Assembly (NCBI RefSeq): GCF_021698975.1
Contig: NZ_SSXA01000006.1
Location: forward strand, 1 to 64,000
DNA from: Blastococcus sp. KM273128
GTDB lineage: Bacteria > Actinomycetota > Actinomycetes > Mycobacteriales > Geodermatophilaceae
Length of the DNA stretch: 64,000 nucleotides
Direction of reading: 5' to 3'
Shown here: positions 16,784-28,206 of the stretch, piece after piece
How the letters are laid out: each line of letters starts with the position of its first letter
Numbering within the stretch: position 1 is the stretch's first letter
Made by a program: the position numbers and the translations under genes
The notes under the pieces: generated by a model
The model's input: only the letters and a program-made list of their open reading frames with translations
Told to the model about the DNA's origin: nothing
Databases searched by the model: none

Positions 16784-16811
16784 AGTGTAGGGCGGTTACC
16801 CACCGGTAGCA
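16784..16811 (-). promoter_or_regulatory. Leaderless meaA promoter with ccr-type operator
   Basis: On the minus strand TACACT (16789-16784) lies eight bases before the ATG. The palindrome GGTTACCCACCGGTAGCA (16794-16811, plus strand) matches 16 of 18 positions of the ccr operator and covers the expected spacer and -35 region. A bound repressor would block polymerase. Confidence 0.65.
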
Positions 16812-16876
16812 GCCCCGCCCGCCGATGTGTGCGGTGGCACACTCGCAGACGGGTGAACCTGGAGGGAGGGAGAGCC

Positions 16877-17200
16877 GTGGCGGTCGCGGACAGCCTGCTG
16901 CACGCGGGTGGGCCGGTGATCGCGTTGGCGGCGTTCGCGCTGATCGCGCTGTTCACCCGGTGGGCCTTCGGCAGCGACCGCGGTCGCCGGCACCGCGGGC
17001 CGGCCGACGACGGGCTGCTCACCCGCGTCGCCACGCTGAGCCGCCGCGAGTCCGCCCTGGCGCTGCGCGCGCTGCTCTCCGACGCGGGCATCCGGTCGAC
17101 CGTGCGGTTCCCCGCGGCTCACCGCGCCGAGGTGCTGGTGTTCCCCGAGGACGCCGACCGGGCGCGCCAGCTGGCCACCTCGTTCGGCGGCGGTTCCTAG
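16877..17200 (+). CDS. Small membrane protein with DUF2007-like tail
   Basis: 107 residues: an N-terminal transmembrane helix (about residues 12-30), a basic linker, then a soluble domain with [17 protein letters not shown] and [19 protein letters not shown]. This resembles the small DUF2007 'signal transducing' fold, but the match is by eye only. GTG 16877 is chosen for the strong GGAGGGAGGG ribosome site. It is divergent from meaA and convergent with murA; its TAG and the murA TAG overlap in a CTAG. Function unknown. Confidence 0.7.
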   Translation: MAVADSLLHAGGPVIALAAFALIALFTRWAFGSDRGRRHRGPADDGLLTRVATLSRRESALALRALLSDAGIRSTVRFPAAHRAEVLVFPEDADRARQLATSFGGGS

Positions 17201-18474
17201 CCCGGGCGCTCGGTGCGCCGCACGACCGCACCCAGGCCCACCAGCTGGTCGACGAAGTCGGGGTAGCCGCGGTCGACGTGGTGCACGTCCTGCACCTCGG
17301 TGACGCCGTCGGAGCACAGGCCCGCCAGCACCAGCCCGGCACCGGCGCGGATGTCGGTCGCGAGCACCGGCGCGCTGGAGAAGCGCTCGCGCCCCCGGAC
17401 GACGGCGTGGTGGCCGTCGATGCGCACGTCGGCGCCCAGCCGCACCAGCTCGTTGACGAACATGAACCGGCCCTCGAACACGTTCTCGGTGATCAGCGCC
17501 GTGCCCGTGGAGACGGCGGCCAGCGCCACCGCCATCGGCTGCAGGTCGGTGGGGAACCCGGGGAAGGGCAGGGTGACGACGTCGACGCAGCGCGGCCTGC
17601 CCTCCATGGCCACCCGGATGCCGCCGGGCAGCGCCTCGACGACGGCGCCGGCGTCGGTCAGCTTGTCCAGGGCGACCGTGAGGTGCTCGGCGACGCCCCG
17701 CTCGATGACGACGTCGCCGCGGGTCATCACCGCCCCGATCGCCCAGGTGCCCGCCACGATGCGGTCGGGCACGGTCGTGTACTCGACCGGCTGCAGGGAG
17801 TCGACGCCCTCGACGGTGATCGTGGAGGTGCCCGCGCCGTCGATGCGCGCCCCCATCTCGCCGAGCATCCGGCACAGGTCGACGATCTCGGGCTCGCGCG
17901 CGGCGTTGTCGACCACGGTGATCCCCGTGGCCAGCACGGCGGCCATCACCAGGTTCTCCGTGGCGCCGACCGAGGGGAAGTCCAGCCAGATCGAGGTGCC
18001 GGTCAGCCGGGGCGCCGTCGCCACGAGGAAGCCGTGCTCGCTGACGATGGTGGCCCCGAGGCGTTCCAGGCCGGAGATGTGCATGTCCAGCCCGCGGGAG
18101 CCGATGGCGTCACCCCCCGGCAGCGCCACCCGCGCGCTCCCGCAGCGGGCGACGAGCGGGCCCAGGACGCTGATCGAGGCGCGCATCCGTCGGACGAGGT
18201 CGTAGTCGGTCTCGGTCGAGGGCGCGTCCGGGACGTCGATGGTCAGCCGGCCGCCGCCGCTGCCGGGCACCCGCTCGTAGGACACCCCGCAGCCCAGCCG
18301 GCGCAGCACCTCGCTCATGATCGCCACGTCGAGGATGTCGGGCACCTCGTCGATGGTCGAGCGCCCGGGCGCCAGCAGCGCCGCCGCCATGAGCTTCAGG
18401 GCGCTGTTCTTGGCACCGGTGACCCGCACCCGGCCCGCGAGCCTCGCTCCCCCGGTCACCTCGAAGCACTGCAC
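17197..18474 (-). CDS. murA: UDP-N-acetylglucosamine 1-carboxyvinyltransferase
   Basis: 425-residue EPSP-synthase-fold enzyme that transfers enolpyruvate from PEP to UDP-GlcNAc, the first committed step of peptidoglycan synthesis. The substrate-binding Lys22-Asn23 (GAKNSALK) is present. At the usual active-site Cys the sequence is [10 protein letters not shown], with Asp122. This Cys-to-Asp change is known from Mycobacterium tuberculosis MurA and prevents covalent inactivation by fosfomycin, so intrinsic resistance is expected. The GTG start has TAGGGT six bases upstream (leaderless). It is divergent from the cobalamin adenosyltransferase gene with repeat copy C between. Confidence 0.96.
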   Translation of the reverse strand: MQCFEVTGGARLAGRVRVTGAKNSALKLMAAALLAPGRSTIDEVPDILDVAIMSEVLRRLGCGVSYERVPGSGGGRLTIDVPDAPSTETDYDLVRRMRASISVLGPLVARCGSARVALPGGDAIGSRGLDMHISGLERLGATIVSEHGFLVATAPRLTGTSIWLDFPSVGATENLVMAAVLATGITVVDNAAREPEIVDLCRMLGEMGARIDGAGTSTITVEGVDSLQPVEYTTVPDRIVAGTWAIGAVMTRGDVVIERGVAEHLTVALDKLTDAGAVVEALPGGIRVAMEGRPRCVDVVTLPFPGFPTDLQPMAVALAAVSTGTALITENVFEGRFMFVNELVRLGADVRIDGHHAVVRGRERFSSAPVLATDIRAGAGLVLAGLCSDGVTEVQDVHHVDRGYPDFVDQLVGLGAVVRRTERPG

Positions 18475-18480
18475 CGGAAC

Positions 18481-18486
18481 ACCCTA
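18481..18486 (-). promoter_or_regulatory. -10 box for leaderless murA
   Basis: TAGGGT on the minus strand, six bases before the murA GTG, with no ribosome-binding site between. Confidence 0.5.
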
Positions 18487-18516
18487 CGGTGACGCCGCGC
18501 CCCCGCCCCACCGCAC

Positions 18517-18641
18517 GCCGCGGGCGACGTGCCGGACCGGCCCTCCTGCGAGGACCCGCCGCGGGCGACGTGCTGGAACGGCCCCGCCGCAGGGACCCGC
18601 GCCGAGCGTCAGCGAGGTGTGGGGGGCAGGAGGGTCCTTCT
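18517..18641 (+). repeat. Expanded structured intergenic repeat, copy C
   Basis: Two 41-bp direct repeats (18517-18557 and 18558-18598, 34 of 41 identical, both starting GCCGCGGGCGACGTGC) are followed by one family core (GGGACCCGCGCCGAGC, then GCGAGGTGTGGGGGGCAG) and a right arm. The right arm GCAGGAGGG (18626-18634) pairs perfectly with CCCTCCTGC (18541-18549) in the first repeat, not with the nearer copy. The loop is therefore about 76 nt instead of about 33. It abuts the -10 box of the adenosyltransferase gene. Confidence 0.75.
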
Positions 18642-18643
18642 TC

Positions 18644-18649
18644 TAGGCT
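18644..18649 (+). promoter_or_regulatory. -10 box for the leaderless adenosyltransferase gene
   Basis: TAGGCT six bases before ATG 18656. The -35 region would fall inside repeat copy C. Confidence 0.5.
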
Positions 18650-18655
18650 CGCTGC

Positions 18656-19267
18656 ATGACCGTCCGGCTCACGCGCATCTACACGAAGACCGGCGACGCC
18701 GGTCAGACCCACCTGGGTGACATGAGCCGGGTGGCCAAGACCGACCCGCGGCTGGTCGCCTACGCCGACGTGGACGAGGCCAACAGCGCGATCGGCGTGG
18801 CGATCGCCCTCGGTTCCCCGGAGCCGGCGCTGACCGACCTCCTGCGCAGCATCCAGAACGACCTGTTCGACGTGGGGGCCGACCTCTGCACGCCGATCGT
18901 CCCGGAGCCGCAGTACCCGCCGCTGCGGGTGACGGCGGCCTACACCGAGCGGCTCGAGGCGGCGTGCGACACCTACAACGAGACGCTGCCGAAGCTGGAC
19001 AGCTTCATCCTCCCCGGGGGCACGCCGCTGGCCGCCCTGCTGCACCAGGTGCGGGTGGTCGTCCGCCGGGCCGAGCGCAGCGTCTGGGCGCTGCTGGAGA
19101 GCGACGCCGAGCGCACCAACCCCGAGACGGCGCGCTACCTGAACCGGCTGTCGGACCTGGTGTTCATCCTCGGCCGCATGGCCAACCCCGACGGCGACAT
19201 CCTCTGGGAGCCCGGGGCGCACAGCGGCGTGCACGCGCAGCGCGCCGCCGCGGCGCCGCAGGACTAG
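18656..19267 (+). CDS. PduO-type cob(I)alamin adenosyltransferase
   Basis: 203-residue ATP:cob(I)alamin adenosyltransferase, which makes adenosylcobalamin, the cofactor of MeaA and methylmalonyl-CoA mutase. The P-loop-like TKTGDAGQTHLGD, the YADVDEANSAIG block and the C-terminal NRLSDLVFILGRMAN helix are PduO/MMAB hallmarks, with an Arg-rich VVVRRAERSVW stretch for ATP and cobalamin binding. It is convergent with the DUF2550 gene (7-bp gap) and divergent from murA. It probably starts without a leader. Confidence 0.93.
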   Translation: MTVRLTRIYTKTGDAGQTHLGDMSRVAKTDPRLVAYADVDEANSAIGVAIALGSPEPALTDLLRSIQNDLFDVGADLCTPIVPEPQYPPLRVTAAYTERLEAACDTYNETLPKLDSFILPGGTPLAALLHQVRVVVRRAERSVWALLESDAERTNPETARYLNRLSDLVFILGRMANPDGDILWEPGAHSGVHAQRAAAAPQD

Positions 19268-19274
19268 GAGCCGC

Positions 19275-19676
19275 TCAGCTGCCCGGCGGGGCCGACTCCA
19301 GCCAGGACTGGAAGCCGGTCACCGTCGAGCGGTCCATCGCCAGCTCCCGCCGTCCCTGGGCGGTGCTGCACTCGAGCACGTGCACGTCGCCCGGCAGCGC
19401 GAGGTCGTCCCGGTGCGCCGGCCGCTGGGCGAGCACCCGGAAGCCGGCCCTGCTGAGCCGCTGATGCGGCCGGACCGACAGCGAGAGGGCCCGGTACCAG
19501 AGCAGGGCGTCGTCGCCGTACCAGGCGACGCCGACCGACCACCGGGACGCGCCTTCGGGGCGCAACCACATCGTCACCGCGCCGAGCCCCGAGAGCAGGA
19601 AGCGGCGGCGCAGCAGGAAGACCACCACGACGAGCAGCAGCAGGACGCCGATCAGCACCCACAGGGCGGTGGTCAT
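19275..19676 (-). CDS. DUF2550 family membrane protein
   Basis: 133 residues with one strong N-terminal transmembrane helix (VLIGVLLLLVVVVFLL) followed by a cytosolic domain containing WSVGVAWYGDDALLWYRALSLSVRP. DUF2550 genes commonly sit just after atpC in actinobacteria, as here (21-bp gap), so it is probably the last gene of the ATP synthase operon. Function unknown; the domain may have a PH-like fold. Confidence 0.85.
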   Translation of the reverse strand: MTTALWVLIGVLLLLVVVVFLLRRRFLLSGLGAVTMWLRPEGASRWSVGVAWYGDDALLWYRALSLSVRPHQRLSRAGFRVLAQRPAHRDDLALPGDVHVLECSTAQGRRELAMDRSTVTGFQSWLESAPPGS

Positions 19677-19697
19677 CCCGCGCGCTCGCCGTCGGGG

Positions 19698-20087
19698 TCA
19701 GTCGCTCGCGCCGGCCGCCCTCAGCCGCGACTGCGCGCGGCGCGCGGCGGCGACCGCGTCGGGGTCGTCGCCCTCGCTCTCGGCGCGGCGGAGGGCTTCA
19801 CGCGCGCGCTCCACGTCGATCTCGCTGGAGATCTCCGCCGTCTCGGCGAGGATGGAGACGCCCCGCTCGGTGATGGAGAGGAAGCCGCCGTGGGCGGCGA
19901 TGACCATGTCCTCGCCGGTCTCGGTGCGGATCGTCACGACGCCGCCCTCGGCCAGCTGGCCCAGCAGCGGGGCGTGGCCGGGGAGGACACCGAGTTCGCC
20001 CTCCGTGGTGCGGGCGATGACGCTGGTCGCCTCGCCGGACCAGATCTTGCGCTCGACGGCCACCAACTCGACCTGCAGGGTCGCCAC
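19698..20087 (-). CDS. atpC: F1Fo ATP synthase epsilon subunit
   Basis: 129 residues. The beta-sandwich begins with [18 protein letters not shown] and contains the [17 protein letters not shown] loop, followed by a short C-terminal helical region. It is part of the central stalk and regulates ATP hydrolysis. The GTG at 20087 has a GAGGAG ribosome site. Unusually it is about 480 bp from atpD, with a hairpin and a small extra gene between. Confidence 0.95.
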   Translation of the reverse strand: MATLQVELVAVERKIWSGEATSVIARTTEGELGVLPGHAPLLGQLAEGGVVTIRTETGEDMVIAAHGGFLSITERGVSILAETAEISSEIDVERAREALRRAESEGDDPDAVAAARRAQSRLRAAGASD

Positions 20088-20193
20088 GACACTCCTCGGT
20101 TGAACGGACGGATCCCGCTCACTGTAGCGACGTACCGCCGCCGGGCCTGCTGCAGGGACCCGTACGGGCGACCGCCAGGTGCCGGTTCCTTGC

Positions 20194-20382
20194 TCAGGCG
20201 GCGCGGCGGTAGAGCAGCGTCCAGCGCCCGACGCGCACCCACGGGTGGCGGACGCACGTCGCGGACGCCCAGCGTTCCGTGTCGAAGTCCGCGGTGCGGA
20301 CCTCCACCGCTGCGTACGGCGGCCAGCTCCAGTCCAGCGCCTCACGGCCCCCGCACGGCACCACCGCGCTGTCCCGCTCCAC
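20194..20382 (-). CDS. Hypothetical 62-residue protein between atpD and atpC
   Basis: The GTG at 20382 follows GAGGGGC at good spacing. The 62-residue product ([20 protein letters not shown], ending [14 protein letters not shown]) is rich in Trp and Arg and has two Cys. Third positions are G/C-rich as in neighbouring genes. It is not part of any standard ATP synthase. No family recognised. Treat as probable but unproven. Confidence 0.5.
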   Translation of the reverse strand: MERDSAVVPCGGREALDWSWPPYAAVEVRTADFDTERWASATCVRHPWVRVGRWTLLYRRAA

Positions 20383-20513
20383 GTCGCCCCTCGCACCGGC
20401 ACCCGTGCACCGGGCGCGCCTGGAGGAATGGTCGGCAGGCCGGTGCCGGCAGCGCAGGCGCGACGGCCGGAATTCACCCCGACGGGGGACCAGGTCACCC
20501 GCCACGGACGCCG

Positions 20514-20547
20514 GAGGCCGGGCCCCTCGAAGAAGGGACCCGGCCTC
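20514..20547 (-). terminator. Hairpin directly after atpD
   Basis: GAGGCCGGG (20514-20522) and CCCGGCCTC (20539-20547) form a perfect 9-bp stem, extended by CCC/GGG past one mismatch, with a short loop. It lies 22 bp after the atpD stop and would reduce transcription into atpC. Confidence 0.65.
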
Positions 20548-20569
20548 GTGGCGGTGCTGCGCGGACGTG

Positions 20570-22060
<1,491 letters not shown>

Positions 22061-23032
22061 TCAGTCGTTCGAGCCGGCCGAGACCAGCGCGTCGGTACCA
22101 CCGACGATCTCGCTGATCTCCTGCGTGATCTCCGCCTGGCGAGCCTGGTTGGCCTGCCGCGAGAGGTTCTTCGCCAGCTCCTCGGCGTTGTCGGAGGCCG
22201 ACTTCATCGCCCGGCGGCGCGAGGCCGACTCGGAGGCGGCCGCCTCGAGCATCGCCGCGTAGATGCGCGTGGTGATGTACTTCGGGAGCAGCGCGTCGAG
22301 CAGCCCCTCGGCCGAGGGCTCGAACTCGTACGACGGCGCGATCTCGGTGGCGCCGTCGCCCTGCCGCTCCCGCTCCTCCCGCTCGTAGTCGAACTCCTCG
22401 ACCTCCTCGACCTCCAGCGGGGCCATCCGCTTGGCGACCGGGACCTGCGAGAGCAGCGACCGGAACTCGGTGTAGACGATGTGCAGCTCGTCCACGCCGA
22501 CGATGCCGTCGGCGCCCGCGTCACCGTCCTCGTCGTCGAGGCCGGCGGTGAAGGCGGCGATCAGCTGCTCGCCCACGCCCTGCGCGTCGGCGTAGCCCGG
22601 CTGCTCGGAGAAGCCGGTGAAGGTCTCGGCCATCTCGCGGTTGCGGAAGGAGTAGTAGGTCTCCCCCTTCCGGCCCACCACGTAGAGCACCGGCTCCTTG
22701 CCCTCCTGCCGGAGCAGGGAGAGCAGCTCCTCGGTCCGCCGGAGGACGTTCACGTTGTACGAGCCGGCGAACCCGCGGTCGGAGGTGATCACCAGGACGG
22801 CCGCCCGGCGCGGGTTCTCCGGCTCGGTCAGCAGCGGGTGGTCCAGCGACGCCGAGGAGGCCAGCGCCGACAGGACGCGGGTGATCTCCCGGGCGTAGGG
22901 CTTGGAGGCCTCCACCCGGGCCTGGGCGCGCACGATGCGGGCACCGGCGATCAGCTCCTGCGCCGAGAAGATCTTCTTCGTCGACTGGGTGGAGCGGATG
23001 CGGCGCCGCAGCGCGCGGAGAGAGGCAGCCAT
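22061..23032 (-). CDS. atpG: F1Fo ATP synthase gamma subunit
   Basis: 323 residues, the rotary shaft. The N-terminal [20 protein letters not shown] helix and the C-terminal [14 protein letters not shown] helix are the coiled-coil core. It is slightly longer than many gammas because of acidic inserts ([11 protein letters not shown] and [12 protein letters not shown]), a kind of insert also seen in mycobacterial gamma. It starts five bases after the atpA stop. Confidence 0.97.
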   Translation of the reverse strand: MAASLRALRRRIRSTQSTKKIFSAQELIAGARIVRAQARVEASKPYAREITRVLSALASSASLDHPLLTEPENPRRAAVLVITSDRGFAGSYNVNVLRRTEELLSLLRQEGKEPVLYVVGRKGETYYSFRNREMAETFTGFSEQPGYADAQGVGEQLIAAFTAGLDDEDGDAGADGIVGVDELHIVYTEFRSLLSQVPVAKRMAPLEVEEVEEFDYEREERERQGDGATEIAPSYEFEPSAEGLLDALLPKYITTRIYAAMLEAAASESASRRRAMKSASDNAEELAKNLSRQANQARQAEITQEISEIVGGTDALVSAGSND

Positions 23033-23036
23033 CGCG

Positions 23037-24674
<1,638 letters not shown>

Positions 24675-24722
24675 GGCTCTGGTCCTCTTCCCTGCGGGGT
24701 CGTGATCTGTGGTGGTGGGCGG

Positions 24723-25595
24723 TCAGCCGGCGAGCTGCCGGCGGGCGGCTTCCAGCCGGTGGGCGATGCTGCCGTCGATGACCTCGTCGCCCACCTGGAC
24801 GAGGAGGCCCCCGAGGACCGTCGGGTCGACGGTCACCTGCAGCCCGATGGTGCGCCCGTAGATGCGGCCGAGCACGTCGGCCAGCCGCCTCTCCTGCGCC
24901 GGGGTGAGGGCCACCGCCGTCGTCACCCGCGCCACGGACTGGCCGCGGCGCCGGCTGGCGGTGTCCGAGAGCCGCTCGACCGCGACCCCCGCCGTGCCGG
25001 CGTGCGAGCTGGTCAGCACGTTTCGCAGCAGGAGCTCGGTCACCGGGCTGACCCGGCCCGAGAGCAGCTGGTCGAGCAGGGCCGCCTTGCCCGCCGCCGG
25101 GGCCTTGCGGTCGCTGAGGATCCGGGACAGCTCCCGGTCCCCCTCGACGATCCGGCCGAAGCGGAAGAGCTCGTCCTCCACGCCGTCGAGCTCGCCGCGG
25201 GCACCGGCCGCGTCGAACGCCGCCTCGGTGGCCAGGGACGTCGCGCCCTCGATGAGGTCCGACGGCCGCGACCAGCGCTGCCGGACGCTGAACTCGACGA
25301 CGTCGAGGGCGACCGGCGAGAGCCGGCTGGCGAAGAGCCGCTGCGCCAGCGCCGCCCGCTCCTCGGGCTTGCCCGAGGGGTCGGTGAGCGCCCGGCGCAG
25401 CGAGGGCTGGGCGTCCAGCAGCCGTGCCACCGAGAACAGCTCCTCGGCGAGCGCGAGCTGCTCCTCGGCGCCGGTGGCGCGGGCCTGACCGGTGAGCCGG
25501 TCCTTGGCCTTCCCCAGGAACCCCGAAGGATCCCGGGTCAGCTCGTCCAGCCGCTCCCGGGCGGCGAGGAGCGCCGCACGGCTCGAGGCGTCCAT
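24723..25595 (-). CDS. atpH: F1Fo ATP synthase delta subunit
   Basis: 290 residues, the peripheral-stalk connector. It is longer than the E. coli protein (177), as is usual in this phylum, because of an N-terminal helical region; the conserved C-terminus is LQVTVDPTVLGGLLVQVGDEVIDGS. It is a separate gene, not the b-delta fusion found in mycobacteria. Its ATG shares one base with the atpF stop (TGATG). Confidence 0.95.
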   Translation of the reverse strand: MDASSRAALLAARERLDELTRDPSGFLGKAKDRLTGQARATGAEEQLALAEELFSVARLLDAQPSLRRALTDPSGKPEERAALAQRLFASRLSPVALDVVEFSVRQRWSRPSDLIEGATSLATEAAFDAAGARGELDGVEDELFRFGRIVEGDRELSRILSDRKAPAAGKAALLDQLLSGRVSPVTELLLRNVLTSSHAGTAGVAVERLSDTASRRRGQSVARVTTAVALTPAQERRLADVLGRIYGRTIGLQVTVDPTVLGGLLVQVGDEVIDGSIAHRLEAARRQLAG

Positions 25596-26167
25596 CAGCG
25601 GGTGCCCCCGGCGACGGTGCTGCCGCTGCGGCCGTCGGGGCTGCCGGCGGCCATCCCGTCGAGCTCGTCGAGGAAGCGGTCCACCGTGCCCTGCCGGCGC
25701 GCCTCGTCGGCGAGGGACTCCCCGACGACCCGGCCCGCCAGCTCGACGGCGAGGCCGCCGACCTGGCCGCGCAGCTCATTGACCACCTGCTGGCGGGCAG
25801 CAGCGATCTGCTCCTCGCCGCGGGCGACGATCCGCGCCGACTCCTCCTGCGCCTGGACCCGCAGCTCCTCGAGGATCTGCTGGCCCTCGGCGCGGGCCTG
25901 GTCGCGGATCTGGGCGGCCTCGTTCCGGGCCTCGGCCAGCTGCGCCCGGTACTGGTCCAGCGCCGCCTTGGCCTCGGCCTGCATGGCCTCGGCGCGCTCG
26001 ATACCGCCCTCGATCGCCGCCCGCCGCGCCTGGTAGGCCCTCTCGAAGCCGGGTGCGACGAACTTCCACATCACGAAGAGGAGGACCGCGAATGCGATTG
26101 TCCCGATGATGATCTCGCCGACCACCGGGATGAGCGGGTTCGGGCTCTCCGCTGCCAGGATGCTCAT
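25595..26167 (-). CDS. atpF: F1Fo ATP synthase subunit b
   Basis: 190 residues: one N-terminal transmembrane helix (GEIIIGTIAFAVLLFVMWKF) followed by a long Ala/Glu/Arg coiled coil that forms the peripheral stalk and binds delta. The coupled TGATG overlap with atpH supports stoichiometric translation. Confidence 0.95.
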   Translation of the reverse strand: MSILAAESPNPLIPVVGEIIIGTIAFAVLLFVMWKFVAPGFERAYQARRAAIEGGIERAEAMQAEAKAALDQYRAQLAEARNEAAQIRDQARAEGQQILEELRVQAQEESARIVARGEEQIAAARQQVVNELRGQVGGLAVELAGRVVGESLADEARRQGTVDRFLDELDGMAAGSPDGRSGSTVAGGTR

Positions 26168-26219
26168 GCTCTCAACGTCCCTGTCTGGAATGGGTGACCG
26201 TACGCGGGCGGCGTACGGA

Positions 26220-26447
26220 TCAGGTGCCGTAGACGAGGGGGGCGACGAAGCCGATGAGCGCCAGGGCCTCGGCGAGCGCGAAGCCGAGGAAGGCGTAGGT
26301 ACGGGTGAGACCGGCCGACTCGGGCTGGCGGGCGGTCGCCTGGATGTAGGCGGCCCAGACCAGACCCACGCCGATGCCCGGGCCGATCGTGGCGATGCCG
26401 TAGCCGATGGACCCGACGCTGCCGGTGACCTGTGCCAGAAGATCCAT
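26220..26447 (-). CDS. atpE: F1Fo ATP synthase subunit c
   Basis: 75 residues, two transmembrane helices joined by the polar loop ARQPE. The ion-carrying carboxylate is Glu60 in [10 protein letters not shown], and the first helix has the glycine-rich [12 protein letters not shown] packing motif. It forms the rotor ring in the membrane. Proton rather than sodium specificity is inferred from the absence of the Na+ ligand set. Confidence 0.97.
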   Translation of the reverse strand: MDLLAQVTGSVGSIGYGIATIGPGIGVGLVWAAYIQATARQPESAGLTRTYAFLGFALAEALALIGFVAPLVYGT

Positions 26448-26561
26448 TGCGGGTGTTTCCTCCTGTGTCGTCGCCCAGCGGGTGCCGGGCGGCTTGCGGG
26501 GTGGTGTGGAAAGCGGTGGTGCGCTTGCGGACGGCCGGCGTACCGGCCACCACGAGGCTGA

Positions 26562-27389
26562 TCAGTGCGCGGCCTCGACGGAACCGTTGAGGTAGGTGCC
26601 CATCAGCATCGTGAAGACGTAGGCCTGCAGGAAGATGATCAGCAGCTCGAAGAACGTCATCACGATGGCCATGAGCGCCGACAGCGGGAAGAAGACCGCG
26701 GAGAAGTTGCCGACCTGGAACAGGTAGACCGCCCCCAGGGCGAACGTCACCAGGAGCATGTGGCCCGCGAACAGGTTGGCGAAGAGTCGGATCGCCAGGG
26801 TGAAGGGCCGCACGATGAAGTTCTGCAGCAGCTCCAGCGGCGTCACCAGGATGTAGGCGGCCTTCGGCACACCCGGCAGGAACATGATGTCCCGGAAGTA
26901 GGGCCACAGACCCTGGTTCTTGATCCCGACGGCGATGTAGACGACCCAGCAGACCAGCGCCAGGACCAGCGGGAAGGAGAACCGCGCCATCGGCGAGATC
27001 TGGATGCCGGGGATGATCGCCAGCGCGTTGTTGGCGAGGATGAAGAAGAACAGCGACGCGAGGAACGGCGCGAAGGGCAGGCCCTTGGGGCCGACCACGT
27101 CGCGGGCGATGCCGTCGCGCACCAGCGAGTAGCCCGATTCGCCGACGAACTGGAGGCGGCTCGGGACGATCTCGGCCTTGCGCGCGGCCATCACCAGGAA
27201 GACCAGGATCACCGCGGTCGCCAGCCACAGCGCCAGGATGATCCGGTCGATGTCGAACTGGATGCCGAGGACCGAGAAGCCGAACAGCGTCTCGGGGAAG
27301 AACTCCCCGACGCCCGGAGGGACGAACCCGCCGCCGGGATCGCTCTCCACGGCGAGGACGTCGCCGAGCGCGTGGGCGCTGAAGGTCAC
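26562..27389 (-). CDS. atpB: F1Fo ATP synthase subunit a
   Basis: 275 residues, the membrane stator that forms the proton half-channels. The essential Arg lies in the ALAIRLFANLFAGHMLL helix. The N-terminus is soluble and the rest has about six membrane helices. Its ATG overlaps the upstream AtpZ-type stop by four bases (ATGA). The 114-bp gap to atpE holds the atpE ribosome-binding region. Confidence 0.96.
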   Translation of the reverse strand: MTFSAHALGDVLAVESDPGGGFVPPGVGEFFPETLFGFSVLGIQFDIDRIILALWLATAVILVFLVMAARKAEIVPSRLQFVGESGYSLVRDGIARDVVGPKGLPFAPFLASLFFFILANNALAIIPGIQISPMARFSFPLVLALVCWVVYIAVGIKNQGLWPYFRDIMFLPGVPKAAYILVTPLELLQNFIVRPFTLAIRLFANLFAGHMLLVTFALGAVYLFQVGNFSAVFFPLSALMAIVMTFFELLIIFLQAYVFTMLMGTYLNGSVEAAH

Positions 27390-27709
27390 CGTTGTCCTTT
27401 CTGCGTCCTGGACCGGCTACCTCGCCCGCCCGGAGTCTGGCTGCTCCGCGACCCGGGGGGCGGATCGACGGTTCCGTACTTGACGACGACCACGTAGATG
27501 GCCACTGCTACGCCGAGGATGATCCCGACCGGGAAGAACACGCGTGTGTCCAGCCACTGGTCGACCAGCCACCCGACCCCGCCCCACACGGCCATCCCGG
27601 ACAGCAAGGTCCCGGTGACCCCCCAGCCCATGTCGGCCCCGCTGGGCTGACGAGCGTGAGGTGCAGGGCGCGGCCGGGCACCCCCGGTCCTGGAGGTGTC
27701 CTCGGCCAT
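27386..27709 (-). CDS. AtpZ/AtpI-family small membrane protein
   Basis: 107 residues with two membrane helices (GVTGTLLSGMAVWGGVGWLVDQW and FFPVGIILGVAVAIYVVVVKYG). The GWLVDQWLDT...GIILG pattern is that of AtpZ/AtpI proteins encoded just before atpB, thought to aid c-ring assembly or Mg2+/Ca2+ handling. Overlaps atpB by ATGA. Confidence 0.85.
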   Translation of the reverse strand: MAEDTSRTGGARPRPAPHARQPSGADMGWGVTGTLLSGMAVWGGVGWLVDQWLDTRVFFPVGIILGVAVAIYVVVVKYGTVDPPPGSRSSQTPGGRGSRSRTQKGQR

Positions 27710-27723
27710 CGGCAGGGACCCTA

Positions 27724-28206
27724 TCAGCCGCGTCGGGAGGGGTGCTCCTGGTCCGCCCGACCGGGGGACCCGGCCGCCGGCCGAGGCGGCGCGGGAGGCG
27801 GGACGTAGTACAGCTGGCGGGTCCAGACCCAGCGCAGCTGGAAGGCGCTCCACACCAGGGCGCCGGCCACCACGGTCCACGCGAGCGCCCGCCGGTCGAT
27901 CCAGCCGTCGGCGGGCAGTGCGTTGAGCACACCGAACAGCACCGTCGCCTTGACCCCGAAGACCAGCAGCGCCACGGGGAGGGTGAGGGTGTCCCCGATG
28001 CGGCCGGCCCAGGCCACCGCGGCCGAGGAGGCGGCGAAGAACGCCGTCACGAGCACGGCCCCGAGCAGCACGCCCCAGACGGCGTCCCAGCCGGCCAGGG
28101 CCCCGGCGACGGGCGCGGCGACGACGGCCAGGCCGGCGGTGACGAGGGCGCCCGGCCGGAGGAAGGAGATGTCCCACGGGACCTCGGCGGGATCTGGCTG
28201 GCTCAT
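27724..28206 (-). CDS. ATP synthase protein I-like membrane protein
   Basis: 160 residues with four predicted membrane helices and a Pro-rich C-terminus. Its position between wecA and the atp genes and its helix pattern match the larger actinobacterial AtpI-type protein. Its ATG overlaps the wecA stop by ATGA, and it ends 14 bp before the AtpZ-type gene. Two AtpI-like proteins in one atp operon is typical of this phylum. Confidence 0.8.
   Translation of the reverse strand: MSQPDPAEVPWDISFLRPGALVTAGLAVVAAPVAGALAGWDAVWGVLLGAVLVTAFFAASSAAVAWAGRIGDTLTLPVALLVFGVKATVLFGVLNALPADGWIDRRALAWTVVAGALVWSAFQLRWVWTRQLYYVPPPAPPRPAAGSPGRADQEHPSRRG

Noticed and set aside
14580-16790. Long plus-strand open frame opposite meaA
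   Set aside because: Antisense shadow rich in Arg/His/Gly/Asp low complexity; meaA is clearly coding.
20137-20193. Possible sixth copy of the structured repeat
   Set aside because: Shares GCAGGGACCC and a CCTTGC end, but the arms do not pair and the core is missing, so it is at best a degenerate copy.
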